Positions 1-8,452 of a stretch of 64,000 nucleotides of DNA are shown here, in pieces. The stretch covers positions 1-64,000 of the forward strand of contig CBFIHR010000003.1 of the NCBI GenBank assembly GCA_965662365.1, written 5' to 3'. The DNA comes from CAWVWD01 sp965662365 (GTDB lineage Bacteria > Bacteroidota > Bacteroidia > Chitinophagales > Saprospiraceae). Position numbers and translations under genes: made by a program. Each line of letters opens with the position of its first letter. The first letter of the stretch is position 1. Below the pieces are notes generated by a model. The model was not told the DNA's origin. It saw nothing but the letters and a program-made list of their open reading frames with translations, and did not search any database.

Positions 1-102
1 CTTTAAGAAACTTAAAAAATAAGTCCGTAACTATGCTATGCACTGATTTTTATAAATTCCTTAAAGAAAAAAATAACCTCGTCATAGCGGGTAGATTACT
101 TA

Positions 103-705
103 TTACCTGCTCCCTAATTCCATTTTTCGTTGCTTTAGTAATTTTGGTACGTCTATTTCTTCCCCTTCGTTTATGGAATCACTTACTGTTAATAAGAGAT
201 ATTTCTTACCATTAGATTTAAAAAATATTTTTTGTCCAATTTTTAAACTCACGCCACTTTTGGAGTAAGGGGATAAATTAGGATTCATTACCGATGGAAT
301 AATTAAAGGTATAGAGGTCGCACTTGTGTTTTTTAATGTAAAACTTATATATGTTTCATCTTGATTAAAAACGGCTTGCTTTTCCTCCGTGACTTTCAGC
401 TTTATGTAAACTGGTTTGTCCGCTTCATTTTGAAGTACCAGTTTGTTTTCAGCTTCTACCAACACATCGGCGTTTCCTTTCTTTCCTAAACCAAAACCTT
501 TGATTTTGGTATTATTGGCTTTTGATAAAACAGCAACTTCTAAATTTTTCAGACTACTATTTTTCAAATTCACATTAAATAAATCATAATTAGGATAGTC
601 TATTTCTATAGACTGCTTAGCTGGAACACAAACGACGGTTCGTTCAGAAACACAAGAACCAAACAACAATAGGAGTACCGGCAAGATGAATATCAAGTTT
701 TTCAT
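103..705 (-). CDS. Putative lipoprotein of unknown function
   Basis: A 200-residue protein that starts with a short lysine-containing n-region, a leucine-rich core and a lipobox ending in Cys (LLLLFGSC), so it should be a lipid-anchored envelope protein. The rest is mostly beta-strand-like with alternating polar and hydrophobic residues, and I recognise no domain. It lies 19 bases downstream of the CrtI-like desaturase on the same strand, so the two are probably co-transcribed. That link suggests nothing specific about function. The ATG at 703-705 is the only start that gives a signal peptide. Confidence 0.75.
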   Translation of the reverse strand: MKNLIFILPVLLLLFGSCVSERTVVCVPAKQSIEIDYPNYDLFNVNLKNSSLKNLEVAVLSKANNTKIKGFGLGKKGNADVLVEAENKLVLQNEADKPVYIKLKVTEEKQAVFNQDETYISFTLKNTSATSIPLIIPSVMNPNLSPYSKSGVSLKIGQKIFFKSNGKKYLLLTVSDSINEGEEIDVPKLLKQRKMELGSR

Positions 706-724
706 TTCTTTTTTTGATCGAAAA

Positions 725-2200
725 TTAAGGCTTCATTTCCTTGTACAGTTCATTCGCCACAACTTGACCTGAAATCAATGAAGGCGGCACACCTGGCCCA
801 GGCGTTGTCAATTGCCCTGTGAAATATAAATTACTAATCTTTTTATGTTTCAATTTTGGTTTTAAAAATGCCGTTTGCATTAAGGTATTCGCTAAACCAT
901 AGGCATTCCCTTTGAAGGCATTATAATCTGCTTTGAAGTCTTTATGTGCATAACTTCTTTTATAAATCACGCTGTCACGAACGGTCTGACCAGTCAAATC
1001 TTCCAATCTATCCATAACCATGTGATAATATTTTTCACGCAATTCTTCTGTATCTTCCAAATCTGGTGCTAACGGCACTAAAACAAAGACATTTTCGCAA
1101 CCTTCAGGAGCAGCAGAATCGTCTGTTTTAGAAGTCACACACACATAAAATAATGGATCAGAAGGCCATTGAGCGTCTTCATAAATCTCGTGTGCATGTT
1201 GTTTGAAATCTTTATCAAAGAATAAATTGTGATGTAAAAGATTATCCAACTTTTTATTAACACCTAAATAAAATAACAATGAAGAAGGCGCCATCGTCCG
1301 CTTATCCCAATATTTTTCAGAATACTGACGATTTTTCGGTGCTAAAACCTCTTGATCAATATGATGATAATCCGCACCTGCAACAACTGCATCTACGATG
1401 TAAGAATCCGTTGGCGTAATAACCTCGCTTGCATGACCGTTCGGAACCGTGATACTGGTAACGGGTTGATTATATTTGAATTTCACCCCTTTTTCCTCTG
1501 CTAAGGCAACCATACCTTCAATGATTTTATACATTCCGCCTTTCGGGTACCATGTTCCTAAAGCTAAATCCGCATAATTCATTAAACTATACATCGCCGG
1601 CGTATTCTCTGGCGTTGCTCCTAAGAACAATACTGGAAACTCTAAAAGTTCGATTAACTTTTGATTTTTGAATAATTTACGAACGTGCGAAGACATATTT
1701 TGGAACATCTGTAATCGAAACATCGCTTTTACGATTCGCAAATCTGCAAACTCAAATATCGAGTGACTTGGCTTAAATACCATTTCATTAATACCGACTT
1801 CATATTTATACTCCGCTTCGTTTAAGAATTTTCGCAAATTCTGACTGCTACCCTTTTCGTAGCTTTCGAACATTGCTTCGAGTTCGGACATATTTGCAGG
1901 GACGTTCATCACGTCATCTTTTCCGAAATAGATACAATAAGAAGGATCTAAACGAATCAAATCATAATAATCTGATGGCTTTTTGCCGAATAATCCGAAA
2001 TACTGCTCAAATATATCTGGCATCCAGTACCAGCTTGGCCCCATATCAAATGTGAAACCTTCTGCTTCAAATTTGCGACAACGACCTCCGGGGGTATCGT
2101 TTTTTTCTAGAATGGTTACATCGTAACCTTTATCTGCTAAACAAGTTGCGGCAGCTATACCTGCGAATCCGGCACCAATAACTATTATTTTCTTTGGCAA
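725..2200 (-). CDS. crtI: Phytoene desaturase family protein (CrtI-like)
   Basis: A 491-residue FAD-dependent carotenoid desaturase or isomerase. The N-terminus has the dinucleotide-binding motif VIGAGFAGIAAATCLADKG followed by the acidic ribose-binding residue in ILEK and the PGGR motif. The C-terminus has the family's second FAD-contact motif (TGQLTTPGPGVPPSLISGQ). The length matches CrtI proteins (about 490-500 aa). CrtI converts phytoene to lycopene at the membrane. The neighbouring CrtD-like and CruF-like genes support a carotenoid role, though related ketolases and desaturases share these motifs. The in-frame start is TTG (2198-2200), two codons before the Rossmann motif, and no better start lies upstream because the homologous region begins at once. 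It is read divergently from the CrtD-like gene across a 724-base gap. Confidence 0.85.
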   Translation of the reverse strand: MPKKIIVIGAGFAGIAAATCLADKGYDVTILEKNDTPGGRCRKFEAEGFTFDMGPSWYWMPDIFEQYFGLFGKKPSDYYDLIRLDPSYCIYFGKDDVMNVPANMSELEAMFESYEKGSSQNLRKFLNEAEYKYEVGINEMVFKPSHSIFEFADLRIVKAMFRLQMFQNMSSHVRKLFKNQKLIELLEFPVLFLGATPENTPAMYSLMNYADLALGTWYPKGGMYKIIEGMVALAEEKGVKFKYNQPVTSITVPNGHASEVITPTDSYIVDAVVAGADYHHIDQEVLAPKNRQYSEKYWDKRTMAPSSLLFYLGVNKKLDNLLHHNLFFDKDFKQHAHEIYEDAQWPSDPLFYVCVTSKTDDSAAPEGCENVFVLVPLAPDLEDTEELREKYYHMVMDRLEDLTGQTVRDSVIYKRSYAHKDFKADYNAFKGNAYGLANTLMQTAFLKPKLKHKKISNLYFTGQLTTPGPGVPPSLISGQVVANELYKEMKP

Positions 2201-2924
2201 TGTTTTGTAATTTTTAAGTTGGTGAATTTTTTAAAACTGGTTGATATTCTGTTTTAATTAAATGCTTTAAAACGTGTCTATAAACTGTATATTTAATATT
2301 TTGTTTAACAACAAAACCTTTTTTAAGATAAAAGATTAAACAAAAAGGTATGAAATTTCGCCTGTCTCATTGAAGCGATTAATAAAATTAGTAGTCCTCC
2401 TCAATGCTCAAAATAAAATAACTCTGAATATCTGTGTGATTACACCAATGTACCTCCCCTTCTTTTTACACATTTTTTCTGTAAAATCATCCTACAACAC
2501 TATCAATAAAGCGGGGATAATTATTGATTTATTTTGTTTTACAAGTTTATTTAGTATATTATTTTAATTTATTAATAAAACCACATTATCAATAAAATAA
2601 TATTTTGCTACAACTTTCATCCTTCCTTTCATTGGTACGAAAAAGCAAAAATGCTAATCGGGGAGTTACCTTCAAAACGAGAATCCAAAATTGAAATCCA
2701 ATTTTGATACGTTAGTCCTTAAGGAGAAAGGAATCACCACAAACGATTATTTTTTAAAAAATTAATACCGTTTTTTGTTAGAAATAATCCTAAACCATTT
2801 AAGGCTTACTTTGTTTCTTTCGAATAAAAATCAGTTATTTTTCAAATTTATCCTGACTGGATTTTTCATTTAAAATCCTCGCATACGTTAAATTTGTGTA
2901 TCAATTCAAGTCATTAAATAAAGA
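2201..2924. other. Intergenic region between divergent carotenoid genes
   Basis: This 724-base, strongly AT-rich stretch separates the leftward CrtI-like gene from the rightward CrtD-like gene. I see no credible gene in it. A 65-codon open frame at 2370-2567 has low-complexity hydrophobic content and is not supported. A short inverted repeat (CAAAATTG / CAATTTTG, near 2695-2717) and the -7-like box at 2889-2896 are the only signals I can point to. The length is enough for regulatory sites serving both sides. Confidence 0.5.
2889..2896 (+). promoter_or_regulatory. Bacteroidota -7 box upstream of the CrtD-like gene
   Basis: TAAATTTG matches the Bacteroidota -7 consensus TAnnTTTG and ends 28 bases before the ATG of the CrtD-like gene. 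The -33 element is not convincing, as only a T-run sits at the expected distance. Confidence 0.45.
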
Positions 2925-4439
2925 ATGGTGAAAGTCGGAATTATTGGAGCAGGTGTAGCAGGTTTAGCAAGTGCAATTCGTATGGCAAATCGAGGATATG
3001 AAGTCACCGTTTTTGAGGCAAACGCTTATCCTGGTGGTAAACTTTCAGAGGTTAGTATTGATGGATTTCGATTCGATGCTGGTCCGTCGTTGTTTACAAT
3101 GCCGCAGTTTGTAGAAGAATTGATTGAATTGTCGGGCAAACGCATTGAAGATTATTTCGATTATGAAGAAATGGATGATGTTTGTCATTACTTTTGGGAA
3201 GATGGAACGACTTTGAAGTCTTATGCCGATGCCGACAAGTTCGCTGACTCCGTAAAATCGGCTTTAGATGTTCCGAAAAAAGTGACGTTAAAACATTTAA
3301 AAGAAAGTAAACGAAAATATGATTTAACGGCTAAGGTCTTTTTATATCAATCGTTACATAAGCTAAAAAACTTCATCAGTTGGGATTTTATAAAAGGCTT
3401 CGTGGCTTTGCCGACCTTAGATATTTTTCGTTCAATGAATGCCACAAACGAAACCTTAAAACATCCCAAATTAATCCAACTCTTCAACCGTTTTGCGACC
3501 TACAACGGTTCTAACCCTTATGAAGCACCAGGTATTTTGAACTCAATCCCGCATCTGGAACATGGCGTTGGGGCATTTTTTCCGAAAGGAGGAATGTACT
3601 CCATCACGAAAGCCTTATACAAATTAGGTCAAGATTTAGGAGTAAAATATCATTTCAATCAGCCTGTTGAGGAGATTATTGTTAAAAATAAAGCGGCAAA
3701 AGCCTTGAAAGTCAATGGTCAAACGCTTGATTTTGATGCGATTATTAGCAATATGGATATTTTCTTTGCTTATCGCAAATTATTACCCAACGAAACACAT
3801 CCAACTAAAATTCTGAATCAAGAAAAATCAAGTTCTGCCTTGATTTATTATTGGGGAATTAAGGACGAATTTCCACAATTAGGCTTGCACAATATTTTAT
3901 TCAGTGAAGACTACCGAACGGAATTTGATACTATGTTCAAACAAAAGTCGATTTATCACGATCCGACGGTTTATATCCATATTTCGAGTAAATGTGAGAA
4001 AGGCGATGCACCAGAAGGTTGTGAAAATTGGTTTGTGATGATTAATGTACCGAACGATGAAGGTCAAGATTGGGACGCATTGAAAGCCGAAGCTCGAAAA
4101 AATATTTTGGCGAAAGCCAGCCGAATTTTGGGTAAAGATATTGAATCCCTGATTGTGTGTGAAGAAGTTCTCGAACCAAAAACAATTCAATCAAAGACAC
4201 AATCGCATTTAGGAGCGTTATACGGCACGAGTTCGAATGATAGAATGGCGGCTTTTCTACGACATCCAAACTTCAGTACAGATATTAAAGATTTATATTT
4301 TTGTGGTGGAAGTGTACATCCTGGCGGCGGGATTCCGTTAAGTTTGTTATCAGCGAAAATTGTTGACGATGTTATGCACAATGTAAAAGGAAAAGTAAAA
4401 GAAAAACCGACTTTAGCCGGTTTGAAACAGGAAGTGTAA
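2925..4439 (+). CDS. crtD: Carotenoid desaturase, CrtD-like (C-3',4' desaturase)
   Basis: A 504-residue CrtI/CrtD-family FAD flavoprotein. Visible motifs are the N-terminal IGAGVAGLASAIRMANRG, then PGGK, then FRFDAGPSLFTMPQ, and a C-terminal GGSVHPGGGIPLSLLSAKI. The product is a membrane-associated carotenoid dehydrogenase. I prefer CrtD (desaturation next to the hydroxyl group that CruF introduces) over a second phytoene desaturase because the next gene, 93 bases downstream, is CruF-like. In Bacteroidota the two enzymes act consecutively toward myxol- or saproxanthin-type end groups. Desaturase family membership is certain from the motifs. The exact reaction is inferred from context. Confidence 0.75.
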   Translation: MVKVGIIGAGVAGLASAIRMANRGYEVTVFEANAYPGGKLSEVSIDGFRFDAGPSLFTMPQFVEELIELSGKRIEDYFDYEEMDDVCHYFWEDGTTLKSYADADKFADSVKSALDVPKKVTLKHLKESKRKYDLTAKVFLYQSLHKLKNFISWDFIKGFVALPTLDIFRSMNATNETLKHPKLIQLFNRFATYNGSNPYEAPGILNSIPHLEHGVGAFFPKGGMYSITKALYKLGQDLGVKYHFNQPVEEIIVKNKAAKALKVNGQTLDFDAIISNMDIFFAYRKLLPNETHPTKILNQEKSSSALIYYWGIKDEFPQLGLHNILFSEDYRTEFDTMFKQKSIYHDPTVYIHISSKCEKGDAPEGCENWFVMINVPNDEGQDWDALKAEARKNILAKASRILGKDIESLIVCEEVLEPKTIQSKTQSHLGALYGTSSNDRMAAFLRHPNFSTDIKDLYFCGGSVHPGGGIPLSLLSAKIVDDVMHNVKGKVKEKPTLAGLKQEV

Positions 4440-4532
4440 TGTATTTGACATAATATATTTAGTGAACTATTAATAACCAATAAAACCTCATTTTAACTTT
4501 TTGATTAGTAAATATTTGTAAAAAATAGCATT

Positions 4533-5189
4533 ATGATGCTTGATTTGATTCAATCAAAGATAAACTTTAATAAAGAGCGTTTTTCCATCGGTTTGATTTT
4601 GACGATGCACATTTTTGGTGCAGTTGTCATTGGTGGAAATCTAATCGACAACTTTATTTTATTGACACCTTTCAATTTATTGATCTCCTTAGGTTTACTT
4701 TTCTGGAATGAAGAAAACAGAAATAAAAACTTATTGATAATCAGTATTTTATGCTTTTCTGTCGGTTTAGGTATGGAAATGATCGGTACAAATACTGGTT
4801 TAGTTTTTGGCGAATATTCGTACGGAAAAACCTTAGGTTTTCAAGTCGGTCATGTTCCCTTAATTATTGGTGTCAACTGGTTAATGTTAGTTTATGCTTC
4901 CGCTGCCGTAGTGAATCATTTTGGAGCAAAATTACACTTTGCGGTCAAAGCCGCTTTAAGTGCTGCCTTGATGGTTTTCTTAGATTTCTTTATTGAACCG
5001 GTGGCGATGCGTTACGATTTTTGGAGTTGGGCAGGAGATATTATTCCGATACAGAACTATATCGCCTGGTTCGTTATTGCGTTCGGTTTACTATCGGTAA
5101 CACACCGATTGATGATGATAAAAAGTAAAACGGCAATCGGTTTGTTTATCGCTCAATTGATGTTTTTTGTAGCCTTGAATTTGATTTAA
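4533..5189 (+). CDS. cruF: Carotenoid biosynthesis integral membrane protein, CruF-like
   Basis: A 218-residue, strongly hydrophobic protein with about six predicted membrane segments. It has the features of the carotenoid 1',2'-hydratase family (CruF, DUF422): an EMIGTNTGLVFGEYSYGKTLG stretch near residues 85-105 and an FLDFFIEPVAMRYDFWSW block near residues 150-168. In the known pathway CruF hydrates the psi end of gamma-carotene, and CrtD then desaturates the 3',4' bond. The position directly after the CrtD-like gene fits that order. Two in-frame ATGs (4533 and 4536) are adjacent, and the first was taken. A hairpin terminator follows at 5204. Confidence 0.8.
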   Translation: MMLDLIQSKINFNKERFSIGLILTMHIFGAVVIGGNLIDNFILLTPFNLLISLGLLFWNEENRNKNLLIISILCFSVGLGMEMIGTNTGLVFGEYSYGKTLGFQVGHVPLIIGVNWLMLVYASAAVVNHFGAKLHFAVKAALSAALMVFLDFFIEPVAMRYDFWSWAGDIIPIQNYIAWFVIAFGLLSVTHRLMMIKSKTAIGLFIAQLMFFVALNLI

Positions 5190-5203
5190 GCAATAAGTAT
5201 AAT

Positions 5204-5246
5204 GGTGATTAGTAATTGGTTAAAATATGACCGATCACTAATCACC
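5204..5246. terminator. Hairpin between convergent genes
   Basis: GGTGATTAGT (5204-5213) and ACTAATCACC (5237-5246) form a perfect 10-bp stem. A weaker inner stem (5215-5220 with 5230-5235) continues it. It lies between the convergent cruF-like and rhodanese genes and probably serves both. There is no strong T-run. Confidence 0.6.
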
Positions 5247-5259
5247 TCAATACAAATTA

Positions 5260-5679
5260 CTAATTTTGTGGCCAAGCCATAAAGCCGCCTTGCAAATCAT
5301 AAATCTCTGTAAATCCTAAATCTTTAGCAATTTGACTTGCTCTTCCGCTACGACTACCCGAACGACAAAATAACATCAAAGGTTTACTTTTATCTAATTT
5401 TCCCAGTTCTGTTGCAAAATTTGCCGTACTGTAATTAATATTAGTTGCGTTTTCAATCGTACCACCAGCAACTTCACCTGGTGTCCGTACGTCAATCAAA
5501 TGATAATCTTCTAAACTTGCCATTTTCGCTTTAAAATCTACCACATTTAGTACTTCGACTTGTGCTGCAACTTGTGCTACATTTTCTGCTGCATTTTGTT
5601 GCGTTACATTTGATGTAGAAGTTGTTCGGTTGCCACAGCCTGCGACTAATGCGATCATTACTATTAAAATGCCTTTCAT
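5260..5679 (-). CDS. Rhodanese-like domain lipoprotein
   Basis: A 139-residue protein with a lipoprotein signal (MKGILIVMIALVAGC) and one rhodanese domain. The active-site loop reads LMLFCRSGSRSGRAS, so the catalytic cysteine that carries the persulfide is present, followed by arginines that fit sulfur-substrate binding. The domain also has the HLIDVRTPGEVAGG strand-turn motif near its start. The frame is open 50 codons further upstream (to 5829), but that extension has no signal-peptide character and would bury the lipobox, so I chose the ATG at 5677-5679. Likely a periplasmic or outer-membrane-anchored sulfurtransferase. The substrate is unknown. Confidence 0.85.
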   Translation of the reverse strand: MKGILIVMIALVAGCGNRTTSTSNVTQQNAAENVAQVAAQVEVLNVVDFKAKMASLEDYHLIDVRTPGEVAGGTIENATNINYSTANFATELGKLDKSKPLMLFCRSGSRSGRASQIAKDLGFTEIYDLQGGFMAWPQN

Positions 5680-5944
5680 GATTTTTGATTTATTAAGAAT
5701 AATATTTATTTGAAAAATGATTGTAAAATAAAGCATTAATTGTTGAACACCTAATTTTTCAATTTCGTTATGTGATGAAGATAACAGAGAGAAAGTTTCT
5801 GAATTAGATTTCCAATCGAATTTTTCCATAAAAGTCTGTCATTGCGACAAAATCAAAATAACAGACTTTTTTAGAAAGATTTCCAGTACACTTCAATTTT
5901 ACAGTAAAAAATTAATTTTTAAAACTATCTATACCTTTTGATGT

Positions 5945-5972
5945 TTTGACTGTTGGAAAAAAGTTATTTTTG
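5945..5972 (+). promoter_or_regulatory. Promoter of the ABC exporter gene
   Basis: TTTG (5945-5948), a 16-base spacer, then TATTTTTG (5965-5972), a full match to TAnnTTTG. The start codon lies 52 bases downstream. The spacer is slightly shorter than usual. Confidence 0.55.
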
Positions 5973-6024
5973 TTTCCGTTCACACATCTAATCGGCCATC
6001 AAAACAGCCGTTATAATATACAAC

Positions 6025-7815
6025 ATGAAAGATCTTTCTACTTTAAACAAGTATTTTTATAAATACCGTTGGCGATTATTGATTGGGACACTCTTTGTCA
6101 TAGCCTCGAACTTTTTCAGTGTTTTGCAGCCGAGAGTTGTTCGATATGCCTTAGATATGGTATATGAAAACATCAAAATGTATGGCTTGTACGATGGATT
6201 TGAGTTACAATCAGAACTCTTCAGTGACTTAGGTCGCACATTATTGATGTTCGGCGCTTTGATGTTAATCTTGGCCCTAATCATGGGAATTTTTATGTAC
6301 TTCATGCGTCAAACGATAATCGTGATGTCAAGATTGATTGAATACGATTTGCGAAACGAGATTTTTACACATTACGAAAAACTCAATTTGGCGTTCTACA
6401 AACGCAACAATACCGGTGACTTAATGGCAAGGATTTCGGAAGATGTCTCCAAAGTTAGAATGTATCTCGGGCCAGCAATTATGTACGGAATCAACCTGGT
6501 ATCATTGTTTGCCCTGGTCATTTATTCGATGTTAAGCGTAAATGTAGAATTGACACTTTGGGCCTTAGCACCCTTACCGATTTTATCCTTTTCGATTTAT
6601 TACGTTAGCCGAATGATTAATAAAAAAAGTACGGAAATTCAAACACAATTATCCGTTTTAAATAGTTCTGCACAAGAAGTTTATTCGGGTATTCGAGTCG
6701 TAAAATCCTATGTGCAAGAACGTCCGATGGTGAAATTTTTCTCAAAAGAAAGCGATATTTTCAAAGAAAAATCCATGGATTTAGCCAAAATTCAAGCGAT
6801 GTTTTATCCGCTAATGCTAATTTTGGTCGGAATTAGTACGATTCTAACAATTTATATCGGTGGCTTAAAAGTCGCAGCAGGAACAGTTACGCCAGGAAAT
6901 ATTGCCGAATTTATCATTTATACCAATATGTTGACGTGGCCAGTGACCGCTTTAGGTTGGATTGCCTCAATCATTCAAAGTGCAGCCGCTTCTCAAAAAC
7001 GCATCAACGAGTTTTTGGAAGCAGAACCAGAAATCATTGAAAATGATGCTGAATATTCAAAATTAGCCGGTGCCGTTGAGTTTAATGATGTAACTTTCGT
7101 TTATCCAGATACCGGTATTAAAGCCCTGGAAAATGTCAACTTCAAATTAGCACCTGGACAAAAAATGGCAATTATCGGTCGAACAGGCTCGGGCAAAACG
7201 ACAATCGTCGATTTGCTCGTCAGAATGTACGATGTGACCGATGGACAAATTTTAATTGATAATAAAAATATTCAGTCGTTGAGTTTGAGTTCGTTGCGAC
7301 AAAATATCGGTTATGTACCACAAGATGTTTTCTTATTTTCCGATTCGATCGCCCAAAATGTCGCATTTGGTAAGGAAGATGCAACGCAAGCAGAAATCGA
7401 ACAATACACCAAATACGCTTCAGTTTATGACGACATCAAAGAGTTTCCGCAGGGTTTCGAGACCTTAGTCGGTGAGCGAGGTGTCACACTTTCGGGCGGA
7501 CAAAAACAGCGAGTTTCTATCGCACGAGCCTTGATTAAACAACCTGATATTTTAATTTTAGATGATTCGCTTTCGGCAGTTGATACGACAACTGAAAAAC
7601 GTATTTTGAATTATTTAGAAAAAGCAATGGCAGATAAAACCGCTATCATTATTACACATCGCATTTATAATCTCTTGGATTTTGATAAAATTATCGTCCT
7701 GAAAGATGGAAAAATTACAGAAAGCGGTACGCATGATGAACTCTTAGAAAATAAAGGATTTTATTTTGAAATGTACGAACAGCAACAGATTGAGGAAGAA
7801 GTGATCGAGAATTAA
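6025..7815 (+). CDS. ABC transporter, fused permease and ATPase (MsbA/MdlB type)
   Basis: A 596-residue half-transporter. Residues 1-320 hold six membrane helices of the type I exporter fold. Residues 345-580 are the nucleotide-binding domain with Walker A GRTGSGKTTIV, a Q-loop (GYVPQDVFLFS), the signature LSGGQKQR, Walker B ILILDDSLSAVD and the H-loop histidine in IIITHR. The residue after the Walker B aspartate is Asp514 instead of the usual catalytic Glu, as in the degenerate half of heterodimeric exporters such as the MdlA/BmrC type. No partner half-transporter is adjacent. Likely exports a lipid or hydrophobic compound across the inner membrane, substrate unknown. A strong terminator follows at 7848. 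Confidence 0.9.
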   Translation: MKDLSTLNKYFYKYRWRLLIGTLFVIASNFFSVLQPRVVRYALDMVYENIKMYGLYDGFELQSELFSDLGRTLLMFGALMLILALIMGIFMYFMRQTIIVMSRLIEYDLRNEIFTHYEKLNLAFYKRNNTGDLMARISEDVSKVRMYLGPAIMYGINLVSLFALVIYSMLSVNVELTLWALAPLPILSFSIYYVSRMINKKSTEIQTQLSVLNSSAQEVYSGIRVVKSYVQERPMVKFFSKESDIFKEKSMDLAKIQAMFYPLMLILVGISTILTIYIGGLKVAAGTVTPGNIAEFIIYTNMLTWPVTALGWIASIIQSAAASQKRINEFLEAEPEIIENDAEYSKLAGAVEFNDVTFVYPDTGIKALENVNFKLAPGQKMAIIGRTGSGKTTIVDLLVRMYDVTDGQILIDNKNIQSLSLSSLRQNIGYVPQDVFLFSDSIAQNVAFGKEDATQAEIEQYTKYASVYDDIKEFPQGFETLVGERGVTLSGGQKQRVSIARALIKQPDILILDDSLSAVDTTTEKRILNYLEKAMADKTAIIITHRIYNLLDFDKIIVLKDGKITESGTHDELLENKGFYFEMYEQQQIEEEVIEN

Positions 7816-7847
7816 CTACAGAATGTATAAAAAAGTATTTTTTAGGG

Positions 7848-7880
7848 TGCGAAATAACTTCGGTTATTTCGCATTTTTGT
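7848..7880 (+). terminator. Intrinsic terminator with TTCG tetraloop
   Basis: TGCGAAATAAC (7848-7858) and GTTATTTCGCA (7863-7873) form a perfect 11-bp stem closed by a C(TTCG)G tetraloop and followed by TTTTTG. It ends the ABC exporter transcript. Confidence 0.9.
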
Positions 7881-8452
7881 TTTCAGCACTATCAATATTA
7901 TTCAAGTGCTATTTCGACAATATTTCATCAAATTACCTACTTTCTATTGCTTTACTTTTTGATACAATCGCCTCTAATTCGTTATTATCCATAATACTTT
8001 GTGTAAAAAGTATAATCAGTCGATCATCAAATTTATCCAGCGTTATCTCCGTCATTAATAATTCTTAAATAAAAATCAAACACAATTCACTATAATTAAA
8101 ATATTTTTTAATAAATTAATCAATTAATAATCAGTATTTTACACCGAAAAAAATTAATTAAAAAACTATTCTATTTTAAAAAAGTTATTTTTTTTGATAA
8201 AACTTCATTGTATTATTGTAATCTGAAAAAATGCAATAGATAGAAATATCATAATCAACTAAAAAAACGCACAAAGAGCATTATAAACTTTAATGACGAG
8301 GTATTGGATGAAAATTATGACACTATTAAATTATTTTTTTGATAAATTGATATATAGTATTGATAATCAATATTTTAATAGTAAAAAAATTGAGCGATAA
8401 AGTATTAAATAATTCTGTCCGACTACTTAATAACATGAAAATTCTTCCAATT
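7881..8452. other. AT-rich intergenic region without a recognised gene
   Basis: About 570 very AT-rich bases lie between the exporter terminator and the next signal peptide. The open frames here either run through the terminator hairpin (7823-8068) or extend the next gene upstream without homology. I found no clear promoter box; near-matches are swamped by A/T runs. Confidence 0.5.

Noticed and set aside
33..215. Plus-strand open frame at the left edge
   Set aside because: Antisense to the 3' end of the lipoprotein gene at 103-705 and without supporting features.
2370..2567. 65-codon open frame in the carotenoid intergenic region
   Set aside because: AT-rich low-complexity content, no start signal, no homology that I can see.
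5680..5829. 50-codon upstream extension of the rhodanese lipoprotein
   Set aside because: It would place the lipoprotein signal in the middle of the protein; the internal ATG at 5679 gives a proper signal.
7823..8068. 81-codon open frame after the ABC exporter
   Set aside because: It reads straight through the strong terminator hairpin at 7848-7873, and its content is low-complexity.
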